From Styela clava (Eukaryota; Chordata; Ascidiacea; Stolidobranchia; Styelidae), in NCBI RefSeq assembly GCF_964204865.1, contig NC_135258.1:15801001-15865000 (forward strand): a DNA stretch of 64,000 bases, read 5' to 3'. Shown here piece by piece: positions 53,916 through 64,000 of the stretch. The notes under the pieces are model-generated. The model did no database searches. It was not told where the DNA came from and saw only the letters and a list, made by a program, of their open reading frames with translations. The position numbers and the translations under genes are program-made. Each line of letters opens with the position of its first letter. The stretch's first letter is position 1.

Positions 53916-54809
53916 TTTCTGAATTTCATAAACGACTTATCTAACAGCTCAAATCTTTTGAGCAAATTATTTGCTGATGACGCTTGTCTGCTTGCCAGTG
54001 CGACAGATTTGACCACATTACAAAATAAGGTGAACACTGAAATAAATAAAATACATGACTGGATGACATGCAATAAACTTACAGTAAATATAGATAAATC
54101 TAAAGTCATGTTATTCAGTCCAAATTCTCGCATTAGACATATGAATTTTTCAATAAAAATTAAAGGCTCCGAATTGGAAATAGTCTCGTCTTATAAATAT
54201 CTTGGGCTCCACATTGATAGTCAGTTAAAATGGAATACACACACCACCGAAATCCATAGAAAACTGTCAAGATCCGTAGGGATTTTAGGAAAGCTAAAAA
54301 ATTATTTACAAAATTCCACCTTGAGAACCGTTTACTTTGCACTTTTTCAATCTCATATACAATATGCCATAGCTGCTTGGGGCTCTACAACTCAGTCCAA
54401 CATGCATAGATTAGAGGTTTTACAGAATAGAGCCGTTAGAATCCTCGCTAGAGCACCATATCGTTCGAATTTAAATTATTCATACCATAAAACTAGAGTG
54501 CTTAAATTGACTGACATCCATAAACTAGAAATCTCAAAAATTATGCATCAATTTCAAAACAATCAATTACCAGCAGCTTTTGACAATTATTTTGTCACGC
54601 TAAGTTCAGTGCATGAACATAACACTCGTTCTTCAACAAGGCGTAACTACTTTGTTCCTCGCTTCTCACTTGCCAAATCCCAAAAGTCCCTCAAATTCAT
54701 AGGTGTGCGAATTTGGAATAACCTACCCCAAACCCTACGTGATTCGTCTTATGCCGCTTTCAAAATAGAGTATAAAAAACTCATGATTTCCACCTACCGG
54801 TCCAGTTGA
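53916..54809 (+). pseudogene. Reverse transcriptase C-terminal fragment
   Basis: An open frame of 297 codons plus stop. It begins FLNFINDLSNSSNLLSKLFA and includes the catalytic LFADDACL (variant of YADD). It continues with NKLTVNIDKSKVMLF, SYKYLGLHIDSQLKW and a long C-terminal part seen in Jockey/CR1-group ORF2 proteins, ending KLMISTYRSS. The endonuclease and N-terminal RT motifs are missing, so it cannot act alone. The uninterrupted frame points to fairly recent insertion. Confidence 0.85.
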
Positions 54810-56046
54810 ATTTGCAAAGTGAATTCTCCAGGATTACTTGATCATACAATGAGTTTACTCGACTTGATCCACAGTCCTCGAGTCCAAGTAACCTGCAATA
54901 AACATTTAACTATTCTTAATAAACGGAATTATCAATGTTTATTTGGCAAATTTTTCGGATATCTACTTAAAATACTTTTATTGATATATATTGTTAATAT
55001 ACTGACTCACTTATGCCCTCACAGATATATGTGGAGGTACATTTACGCTTTTTCAAAAAACAAAATGTCTCTAAAATTAGAGGCAGCATATGCCAGGATT
55101 CTGGTTCCAGTAGATTTGACAGCACAGTCTAGGCCAAAATAGGATTATGTTGATCAGCTACTACAGCTGTCCGACTGACCCATACTATTAGTACTATTAG
55201 TATATTTATTTTATATGTTTGTAATTCTGTGAATTTTTCATTTTTATAATTGAGTGACTTATATATTCTGCATGAATTGCCTTATCATAGTAGGCTATTG
55301 TACTGCTGTGACTTTAAATTTATGTAATTTATTGACATAAATTCTGCATGAACCGTCCTATTGAACAGTTGTGTATATACATTTTTTTAATTCAATGATT
55401 TCTATATTCTACATGACCTATTCGATCGCACTTCAGAACCGTTGTGATTTAAAATTCTGAAATTAGTTATATTTATGCCACACAAAATGACTATTTGTAA
55501 GTAATGTAACTCAATGCAATTACCTGGTTTAGTGATCTCTTAATCCGTTGCCCAAACCTGTAGATACATTTTATTCTTTTTTCTCTCTTCATATTATCCT
55601 CGTGTACAAATTCGTCCCCAGCCTTTATGAACCATGCATCAGCACAGTGCCGGTACCGTCCAACTCAGCTTGCAATATGGTGCTCCAGTCACTTAGACGT
55701 TACCGTATTTGTGCCGTAGTTGTCATGGTTATCTGCCAGTCGGCGTTCGGAGTCGTTTGCTTAGTGAGTCCGGAAATATCCGGTCTTTTTGAACATATTT
55801 CTGCCAATGTTAGTATTTTGGCGTCCGACTCCTCACTTTAGTACTGTATTTAGTTCGATTTTTGTTCTTGTATAACCCAATGTTAGACTATTCATAGGTG
55901 TCGTTGCTCGATAACCAATGCTGGTTTATCGCGTCCCCTTTCACCCTGAAATGCATTATTTTCCTCTCTTTTCTTATCTCGTTCTGTATGTACAGTGTGT
56001 ATTTCTTGGTGATAAAATAAATTACTGATTACTGATTACTGATTAC
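53916..56046 (+). mobile_element. 5'-truncated non-LTR retrotransposon
   Basis: Starts inside the reverse transcriptase domain and ends in a short tandem tail of ATTACTG units (56023-56046), a common non-LTR 3' end. About 1.2 kb of 3'UTR follows the stop codon. Insertion was into a SINE-A copy. Confidence 0.85.
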
Positions 56047-56739
56047 CCACGCAGAGTAATTAGAGGTGCTGTGGTGAGCGTATTCCTAACGCTTAGCCCG
56101 TTGAGCCACCCCTGTAGCACCGCCGCGCCAATTATGGTTATTGTTTACCATTTGAGATTCCACTCTACATATACGAATGCCGTCAATTATGTTTTGTCGA
56201 TAAGTCGGTCGAGGATAGGAAAGTTGAGGGAGGTCGAGGACAGTTTTCAAGTAAACGAATTTCTCGCGGAGGCCTTAAGTTTCTTTAACGGAGTCCTGAG
56301 TCTCCGTACGAAGCACTTTGAGAACCTGGAGTCCACGTAGTAGGATATAACAATGCGAACAATTAAGTACGGTAACGAATGTTACCTCGACTTTTGATCT
56401 CTTGAATTCTTCCTCTTTACCCTTTACCATTGCAAAATTATTGGTACTTATTTCAAGAAGTTTAGGACCCATATAAATAACACGCGAAAACCGACAAAAC
56501 GAGGTAATATTTACAACCATGAAAATCTGTCTGAATGCTGGAATGGCAAAAGTACCGGTATCTGAGCGCTTCTGAAACGTTTATTGTTACTTCAATTTTG
56601 CACTTATGCTGATTGGCCAATGTTACGGCATTAAATAAATAAGTGTTTAGTCTACTCGGGGAAACATTCATAAGTATAATCAGAGATTTATAAACTTGTT
56701 ATACATAAATACGCTACACAGACGCGATGCTCATATTTA

Positions 56740-56830
56740 TGGAAAATTTAAATTGTTTCGCGACCCAGAGCGGAGGGCTTCGCGACCCAGATTTGGGTGG
56801 CTACCTCGTAGTTGCGGACCCCTGCTCTAT
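56740..56830. mobile_element. hAT terminus fragment
   Basis: TTCGCGACCCAGA occurs twice, followed by GTTGCGGACCCCTG, the inverse of a CAGGGGTCCGCAAC terminus. Confidence 0.45.
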
Positions 56831-57039
56831 ACCAGTACCTGAGTGCCACTGTCATATTAGCAAAACTAGCTAGCGAAATACACAATGTTATGAAAACGTG
56901 TTTCTCACTGAATTCGTTTAAAATAGGGGTCTCTAAATCTGAATAGCAGTTTTCTTTAAAAGATTAAGTGTTTTAACTCACCATTTCTGCAAGGACCCCT
57001 AACATACCGGTACGGCGGTACCGTAAGATCAATAACAAA

Positions 57040-57160
57040 AAGAAACAATTTTTATGTGTCTGAAACTACTAGAAAGGCTATCTTAAATAAAGGTGCGGCC
57101 CGCGTCTTCAACCAGTTACTTGTATCTGGCCCTCTTGTCATAAAGATTGCACACCCCTGA
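57040..57160 (+). mobile_element. 3' end of the 20007-25668 hAT family
   Basis: GGTGCGGCCCGCG, CCAGTTACTTGTATCTGGCC and GATTGCACACCCCTG match 25595-25668. Confidence 0.65.
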
Positions 57161-57164
57161 TCTG

Positions 57165-57375
57165 GGCTATGCCTATACAGCTATATGCCGTTACAATGTT
57201 TAACAGCTAGCTTGTGCGAAGCGAACAACACATGTCATAACATCAATAACCCGAATTTTTGTTCCTGCGACACTAGAAAGCCTATGTTAGATAATGTGCG
57301 GCACGCGGTTTCACCCAGTTATTTCTATCTGGCCTTGATCAGTTAATGTATTAATGGTTTATGCCCCTGTTTAAG
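57165..57375 (+). mobile_element. Second 3' end of the same hAT family, adjacent copy
   Basis: GCGAAGCGAACAACACATGT, AGAAAGCCTATGTTAGATAA and CACCCAGTTATTTCTATCTG match 25517-25640 in order. Confidence 0.65.
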
Positions 57376-57697
57376 ACTATACAGATATATTGCTTTTGAC
57401 TTACTTACCAGTATTGCAATGTCACTGTACTCACGGCTTTGACTGAATTGAATCTAACAGATCTAGATAATAACTTTTTTTGAATGTAAAAAAATTGAAT
57501 TCAAGCCATGGAAACACTGAAATAGGATGAAATTACCTTGACAAATACACCAATAAAGTATTTTTGAATATTATCAGAAATTGACTTTATTGAACAACTC
57601 TTCTGTTAATACAGTAATATTTATGTTTATTTTTTTGTGTGTTGATTTACATGTAGCAGCTTACCTCATGTCCTTATTTTGTTAAGTAAATTTAAAT
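57376..57697 (+). promoter_or_regulatory. Upstream region of the FANK1-like gene
   Basis: Non-coding, AT-rich. No TATA box or CpG cluster stands out. Bordered on the left by hAT ends. Confidence 0.25.
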
Positions 57698-60600
57698 ATG
57701 CTACAACGTCTAACGAAGCCGGCGTTTCGTCCGTCAGAAGTTGAAAGGAATGAACCAGCAAAAAAGAGTCCAAAGCAAATCAGTGAGTTTGTTAAAATCT
57801 TGAACTCGTGTCAGTACGGCATAGTTCTCCAATTCCAAGAAATGCCCCCACATTGAAAGATTTCATTTATAATAGTGATTGCGATACCCTCCTTCATGAT
57901 ACAGTCTGGGCCTCCATATTGGCATAAATCAGCAAACCAACTTTGCACAATAAACTAAGAAAGACCGCAATCTAAAAAACTCCACCATTGAATTCTTGCA
58001 AAAAAATAATCCGATATAACGAAGGAAAACATTTTTATCATAGAGTTCGGAAATTTTCAGATTAATTTGTATAATTATTGAGGCAAGCATCTTGGAATTG
58101 GAACTGTGCCATACTGTATGTATCTTGCTGTAAGTTTCAGAAATAATAAATATAACAAATATTGAAACACATTTAGTATTTCACAAGAGTCTATAAAGTC
58201 CTGAAATCTTTACTGTATTTCTTTGCAATTTATCGTTATTTTTTGCAGTATCCATTCAAAATCTTGACAGACCCGACCCTCCTGTTATAAGAAGCGTTAC
58301 ACATCATAGTGTTGAACTTACATGGGATCGACCAATGTGGAGTGATGGAAAAAGCAACAACAGGTTTGTAATATTTGGTCATCCAAAGTGTGCTTTGAAA
58401 TTTGGACCATGTGAAAATTAATGTTGTTTTTTTTGCTTGTTTTTTACAATATCTAGAATACTGTCATGGAAACTACTCTGTAACTTTTTTAAATGATGAA
58501 ATTATGTCCCATCGGGAACAATCAAGTCCTATGCTACGTTACAAATTTTAAATTTAAAATTCACTTGTCACGTTATAGAAAGCCTAAAACTCGAATAATG
58601 ATTCTTTATTTTCACTGTTTTCCTTATCATCTATTTTAAATTCAATACAACGTCGTGATTTGTTTTCAGGCTCAAATATGCAATACAAGAAGAGGATAAA
58701 AAGACAAAAGGATTTGGAACAGTCTATATGTAAATATTACTTCGTGTTTCTTAGTTGGCATTAACATTATTTGTAATCAGTGGTGAGACTCAAGGGATTT
58801 GCACAAGTTCACGCAAACTCGTTTTTGGAATGATATGGTTATCATTGAATTTGTTCTTGTTTTAGACGTTAGATGACTAAATTCTTATTAATAATAATAA
58901 ATTTGTATTAGATTTATTAAGCGTGTCATATTATTGTATTTTGTATAGTGACATACATCAGTGAATGTGACTTCTCAGTCATTCTTGTCATGTAATACTG
59001 AGTCACATTCTTGTATGGTTATAGATCAGAGAGTCCCAAACTTTCTGTTTATCGCTACCTTTTGGACAGTTCAAGATTCGCTCAAAATTTTACTGCGTGC
59101 TCTGGTTGGACAAAATAAGTCATGTGAACTGCAGAAGTAGACTTGGAAGTTACTTTGGTCATAGTGAAAATGTGCCTTCCAGAGGAGTTCTTAAACTATG
59201 GTTTTCAAGTATCCTCGTATGGGAACCTGTGTTATAGAGCTATAAGTTTGACATGGTTTTCTAAATTGAGGGAAGTTGTTGCTAGTGAGTTTGACTCAAA
59301 AGATAACCTGTTCTTGAAATTTTGAATTCCATCACTGTTGTATTTTACATTTCTAACTACCTAATGCTTAACAGTGATATTTCTTTTTTTTTGTAAGAAA
59401 AATTATGGAATTTCGGTATCATCTGAATCTGTATAGGTACAAATTTGGGTGCTCCAGCAGTGTCTGTACCATATGGAGGTAACTAATTCTGTAACAACAC
59501 CTAAGTTGTGTAAAGGAACAGAAGGAAGCCTATGGGCAGTGCGTATAATCACTTGGCTAACAGGAAAATCGGAATAAAATTATGGCCTAACACTAATCTG
59601 GTACACACACTACGGGAGTACACAAATTTGAGTCATACTCTTCATAATCTTACTTTACAATTGAATAATGGAGTTTATTTTATTTTCGATAGAGGATATG
59701 CTGACTCCTACACTATTGAAGGACTTGAACCTCTTCAATCATATAAATATAGATTAAAAGTAACAAATAATGCTGGTGACACTGGGGTCAGTCCACTTAT
59801 ATCAGTTTGTACAACAAGTAAGGTTGATTTTCATTTTTGCATGAAATTTTCGTTAAATGATAAAATTTAATAACATGTTATTGATGCAGTATGTTTGTGA
59901 TGTTGGATTCTCTATTGTGACAATAGCCAAATAATTTTTAACTTCTACTAGGATTTGGACAAAATAATCTTAGGATAAATTTTTTTTGTTCATTCCTCTG
60001 CATCGAAGGCCTACTTTTCATGATGTGTAGTCTATTGAATAACATATTGTAATGTGTGAGTCATATTCAGATATTTGTCACTCATAATAATTGGTAATAT
60101 GTGATGTAATTATGGAAACAGTAATATGAATTCTATTTGTGTCCTGTAGGATCTTAGTCTAATCTTGTATATGGCAACCAAATTGCTATAACAGGAAGCA
60201 TATTTACGAATTTACTTAATGGGGTCATCCAGAATGATAACTTTATTTTTAAATTTTCATCTTCAGAGATTATCTCTTAATTGTCATCTCATATGGCTTA
60301 ATTCAGGTATTATGTTTTTACCTGGTGACAATCCAAATTATAAAGTCTTATTTCATATTTTATCCAGATTAATAAATATTATTTTATTTCTTTTCAAGTA
60401 AAATTGAATTGTCAAATGTAGTCAACTAGTCACGCAGATGTTATTGTAAACTTAACAATAGATAAAAGAATGACTGTGCTGTTCTATGTTTGCTTTGTCG
60501 CTTTGTTATCTTTTCATACCATGTGCTTTGGAATATCAAACAGTAATAATTTATTTTGACACAATTGCTCTTTTCTTATTTCTACAAGCTTTGGCCGATT

Positions 60601-63596
60601 ATAGATCGTGTATTATTGGCTTTTCCCATTTATTGCTTGAATTTACTGGTTATGAATAAATATATTTGCTATGATAAGGCTGGTTGTCAATCAATATATC
60701 CTATATAAGTAATCCCACTAATAATAGTGGATTGCCATATCTTATTAATAATTTAGTATTCAAGTCTTTCCTTGAAGAACATTGGTTAATTTTGTAAAAA
60801 AAAATTACGTCAAATTTATTAACTAGAAATTTATAGTTAGCAACATAAATTGAAGACCTTGAGTTTTAGATCGTTTGTTGTACTGTTAATGTTACTTCTT
60901 TTAATATGTTATCTTTTTATTTTTCTTCGCAGAGGAACCATACAATGGACAGCATTTGCATAAAGCAGTCATGCAAAATAATGAAGATTCAATATTGAAA
61001 ATTTTGTCATCTGGGTAAATATTTATCTACATCCTACATATGATTTATGCATCTTTAATTGGTTGATAATATAAATAGCAGCTGGTGAGTGCCTAGCAAT
61101 TCCAGCTACACTTTGAAGTCAGCTCACATAGAATTTTTCTTTGGCATATTTTAGTACAACAGATTGTGAACCATGTAACAAAGCAATAAATCTCGTTAGT
61201 TTATTTTTATGCAGATACTGTTACATTTTTGAGGCAAATAAACATACATACATACATACAACTTTGTTTGGGGCATTGACTCGCAACCTGGCATGATCCA
61301 AGGCTTTCAACAGTTCAAGGCTCTTTGTTCTTTCATAAAAATATCTAGCTTTGTTTTTAATGGGTTTCCATCAGTCATAATATTTACCTTGCTTAATAAT
61401 AATGAAAAGCCAGTTAACCAAGTAAAATAAGTCACAGTTAATTCACTTAATAAATTAATATAGTCATCGTAAATTGTACATAGTGAAGACCATCGCTTAT
61501 GGCCCCAGAGAACTCCTTTGTGCCCCGTAGATGAGACAATGGCTCAGTTTGATATTAAAATGCACAAATGATTAGAGGCAAAGTAGGAATTAACCTGGCA
61601 ACGGTGACTCACTATCAATGGTTGAATGTTTGTGCATCTGCCTCTTATTTTCATGAATACTTGGGCAAGGATACAGCTGTGACTGTGACATTGCTAAATA
61701 TTATTATTTCTTTTTCACACATTTCAGGGAAGTGCAAATAGAAGTTACTGATGTGCTCGGTTATACACCTTTAATGAATGCGTCACAGAAAGGATTTTTA
61801 AAGTAAGTTGGTTTTGTGTTGTTTTAATAAGATCCATTGCATACCGTTCATTATTTTTCTATGGATTTAAAACATGGACAATATTTAACGGAGTACTGGA
61901 GCATTTCATATCATAATTTATATGGTAATTTTTTGTATGTAACAACTGCTTTGTGTTATAATTACATGTACAGACACTGTCACTCCTAATATTTGTATAA
62001 ATAAGGGTCAGAGATCTGAAAATCTCATCCCCTATTCGTAATTCAAGGGTGTCTCATTGCATAATAGTAATGGTATATAAAAAATAACGTACTTTTTTGT
62101 TGTTTCTTTTTCTAATCCATTGTTTATAACCATGATTTTAAAATATTTTTACTTTTTAGTGTTGTCAACATATTACTTGAACATGGTGCTGACGTTGAAG
62201 CTAAGAATGCAAGTGGGAAAAACAGGTTTGTAACTGATATCTTTATATCAAAAATTAGTAGTAGTATCTAGTATTAAGTAGAAATGCGGGGATGTACAGC
62301 ACAAATTGAATATTACGAAAATATTTCGTGATTACGCAATTGCATATGATCGTCTTATTCAGTTTTTATTTATATATATTATTTTGTGAAAATTTTTATG
62401 TTGAACATCGCCAAATTTAATTTATATTCTTCTTCCAGATTTGATAATATAGAGCCACCAGAACGGGGAATATTTATGCTATGAATGAATACAAGGTTTA
62501 AAATTACAACACAGCATTAAGATTGCTGCATCACAGCTTATCTTAGCTTGAAAGGAATTTTTTTTTATGAGATTTTAGTTAGCATTCTACCATTCATATT
62601 TTCCAGTTTGATGCTTGCTTGTTTCATTGGAAATTTGGAGATTGTCAAGAGATTGAGGTTATCTGGAGCATCATGGGATGTGATGGATAGAGGAGGTAGC
62701 ACACCAGTGCATTGGGCAGTTGATAGTGGAAACCCTGAACTTGTAGAATGGATGGTTTCAGATGGTGCAAAGGTAATTTTTTTCTATTGTGAGTTGTGAC
62801 TATGAAGAATGTCAGTTGAATGTTGAATTGAATGTTTTTACAAAATTTTCCATTATCACCTGACTACCAACTAATGTTCAATGAGCACTTACCATATATA
62901 ACCATAATATCCGGGATTTCCAAATTATGCGGTGCTAGATAATTTTGTCCGGGGTTGCCAGATTTGAGATGAATCCTTTTTTTGAATATTCCTCATCTGC
63001 TCATTTTCAAAATGATTAAATGTGTTAACTAGAAACTAGAATTGCAACTAGTTGAATCAGTTGCTCTATGATCATATGCAGAAAAACAAAACCATATTTT
63101 ATTGATTAAATGAACATAAAAATATTTCTTTTTATACATTGCGATTTTATTTGTATTACAAAAATAAAAGCATAATGAGTTCGAAAAGTTTTGAAACTCC
63201 CACATATAATTACATACTGAGTTAAAATTCTCTTCGTGTGTTTTAAGAATATTGCTATATTTCATCATGAACTCTATGAAAATTGGTTTTAATAAACAGA
63301 GTGTATAGCTTTTAAATTTTGTTTTTACATCTGTTTAGTCAGTCATTATTTCCTATTGATACTTCCTCATTTAGATTGGCATTCGAGATCGTACTGCAGG
63401 ATGGACGCCATTACTCAGGTGTTGTGCGTTATCTGGCAATAAGAAAATAGCACACAGTTTAATTAAAATGGGTTCAAATGTCAATGCATCTGATGAAGAT
63501 GGCAAAACACCACTCATGATTGCAGCATTAAATGGACACACTGATCTTGTAAAAGAACTTGTGACTTATGGAGCAAATGTTGATGCTAAAAATAAG
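57698..63596 (+). CDS. FANK1: FANK1-like fibronectin-III and ankyrin repeat protein (3' end beyond window)
   Basis: Nine coding exons with consistent phases: 57698-57782, 58249-58363, 58670-58729, 59693-59817, 60933-61014, 61728-61802, 62160-62225, 62607-62772 and 63375-63596, giving 332 residues so far (human FANK1 345). A fibronectin type III domain spans about 35-128 (PDPPVIRSVTHHSVELTWDR, EGLEPLQSYKYRLKVT). Ankyrin repeats follow from about 135: HLHKAVMQNNEDSILKIL, GYTPLMNASQKG, SLMLACFIGNLEIVKRL, GSTPVHWAVDSGNPELVEWM, GWTPLLRCCALSGNK and KTPLMIAALNGHTDLVKELV. The last exon donor (AAG|GTTTGT) leads out of the window, so the C-terminus is missing. FANK1 is a testis-enriched nuclear protein in mammals; a role in germ cells here is inference. 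Confidence 0.93.
59521..59636 (+). repeat. Short interspersed repeat (CTATGGGCAG family) in a FANK1-like intron
   Basis: Same block order as 13930-14060: CTATGGGCAG, ATCACTTGGCTAACA, GGAAAATCGGAAT, GGTACACAC, CTACGGGAGTAC. It ends 57 bases before the acceptor of exon 4. Confidence 0.6.
61080..61262 (+). repeat. Interspersed repeat with (ACAT)n tail in a FANK1-like intron
   Basis: Ends TTATGCAGATACTGTTACAT, TTTTGAGGCAAATAAACATA then CATACATACATACA. The same 3' sequence occurs at 34716-34762. Probably a SINE or short LINE 3' end. Confidence 0.55.
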
Positions 63597-63639
63597 GTTT
63601 GTTTGCATTTTTTTTGCCGTTTTTAGAGAAACATGGCTC

Positions 63640-63812
63640 TGTACAAGCAGCTACTACTAGGTAAAGAAGTACTATAGTACTAGAGAGACCGAAATTTTTC
63701 AGTTCAGCATTGCCTACCCAATTTATTTTGCTCTGGATAAGGTGGTGGGAATGGGATTTGAAAGAGATGTGTAACCTGCGATACCAACACATTTAACTAT
63801 GCTTTAGCCTAG
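63640..63812 (-). repeat. tRNA-derived SINE-like fragment
   Basis: The minus strand carries ATCGCAGGTTACACATCTCT and TTTCAAATCCCATTCCCACC, a B-box-like region shared with 33872-34010. It follows the last visible FANK1-like exon. Confidence 0.45.
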
Positions 63813-64000
63813 GGGTGGACAAGGTTTTTGGAACCGAAGCCAACAACTTTGCCCTCCCAGACTGGCAGGCCATGTAAGTGTGACATAAAAAGTTACCGTA
63901 CATTTTGTGAACAATATTTACAGTGTTACAAAAGCAAAAGTAGATAACAATAAGCTTCGTGCCAAAACTGAATTTAACTGCAATCTTAACAAATTTCTTG

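Larger units (their letters stand above)
53696..56115 (-). repeat. SINE-A copy split by a non-LTR retrotransposon
   Basis: The left part 53696-53910 (GGATTTACATATTTATCCCG to GAGATACGAACC) and right part 56047-56115 (CCACGCAGAGTAATTAGAGG to GAGCCACCCC) join to match 36746-37025. The retrotransposon lies between them. Confidence 0.75.

Noticed and set aside
55548-55841. 97-codon ORF with hydrophobic stretch
   Set aside because: It lies in the 3'UTR of the non-LTR element and has no recognisable domain.

Overview
The window is eukaryotic: AT-rich, with multi-exon genes, GT-AG introns, and dense interspersed repeats. It is most likely from a marine invertebrate deuterostome. The best clue is a selenophosphate synthetase with glycine at the selenocysteine position, which I recall as the ascidian state. 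An ascidian tunicate is therefore my working guess. I cannot name the species. No prokaryotic operons, CRISPR arrays, rRNA genes or intact tRNA genes were seen.

Four host genes could be assembled exon by exon with consistent splice phases. (1) A two-exon gene at 2317-2895 (+) encodes a 79-residue secreted, four-cysteine peptide. (2) An eight-exon gene at 6819-17928 (-) encodes an HDHD5/CECR5-type haloacid-dehalogenase-fold hydrolase. (3) An eleven-exon gene at 32266-37565 (+) encodes selenophosphate synthetase (SEPHS family) with Gly at the Sec site and a long Gln/His-rich tail. (4) Nine exons at 57698-63596 (+) encode a FANK1-type fibronectin-III/ankyrin protein that runs off the right edge. 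An intronless METTL27-like methyltransferase at 40948-41655 (-) has an in-frame TGA where Trp is expected. A possible last exon of an unknown gene lies at 27450-27719 (-). These genes show no obvious common pathway.

The rest is largely mobile DNA, much of it nested. A 2.5-kb LTR element with 582-bp LTRs, a 4-bp target duplication and no coding capacity sits a few codons into a hAT transposase gene (20-25.7 kb). Two full-length relatives of the CGTCCCG-type hAT elements (27962-29631 and 48762-50459) have exact 8-bp target duplications. The first carries a nested 465-bp MITE with its own exact duplication, and itself sits inside a foldback-like repeat. Other elements with target duplications lie at 19714-19973, 26451-27170, 38471-39330, 43530-44565 and 36103-36314 (9 bp, foldback). 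A 5'-truncated non-LTR retrotransposon (53916-56046) is inserted in a tRNA-derived SINE. A duplicated repeat at 42.7-43.3 kb contains a plausible hammerhead-ribozyme core with extremely short stem III, absent from its sister copy at 46.8-47.3 kb.

Layout: 0-6.8 kb small peptide gene and old repeats; 6.8-18.6 kb HDHD5-like gene and promoter; 19.7-31 kb transposon cluster; 31-38.2 kb selenophosphate synthetase; 38.4-40.7 kb transposons; 40.9-41.7 kb methyltransferase; 42-57.4 kb repeat and transposon country; 57.7-64 kb FANK1-like gene.
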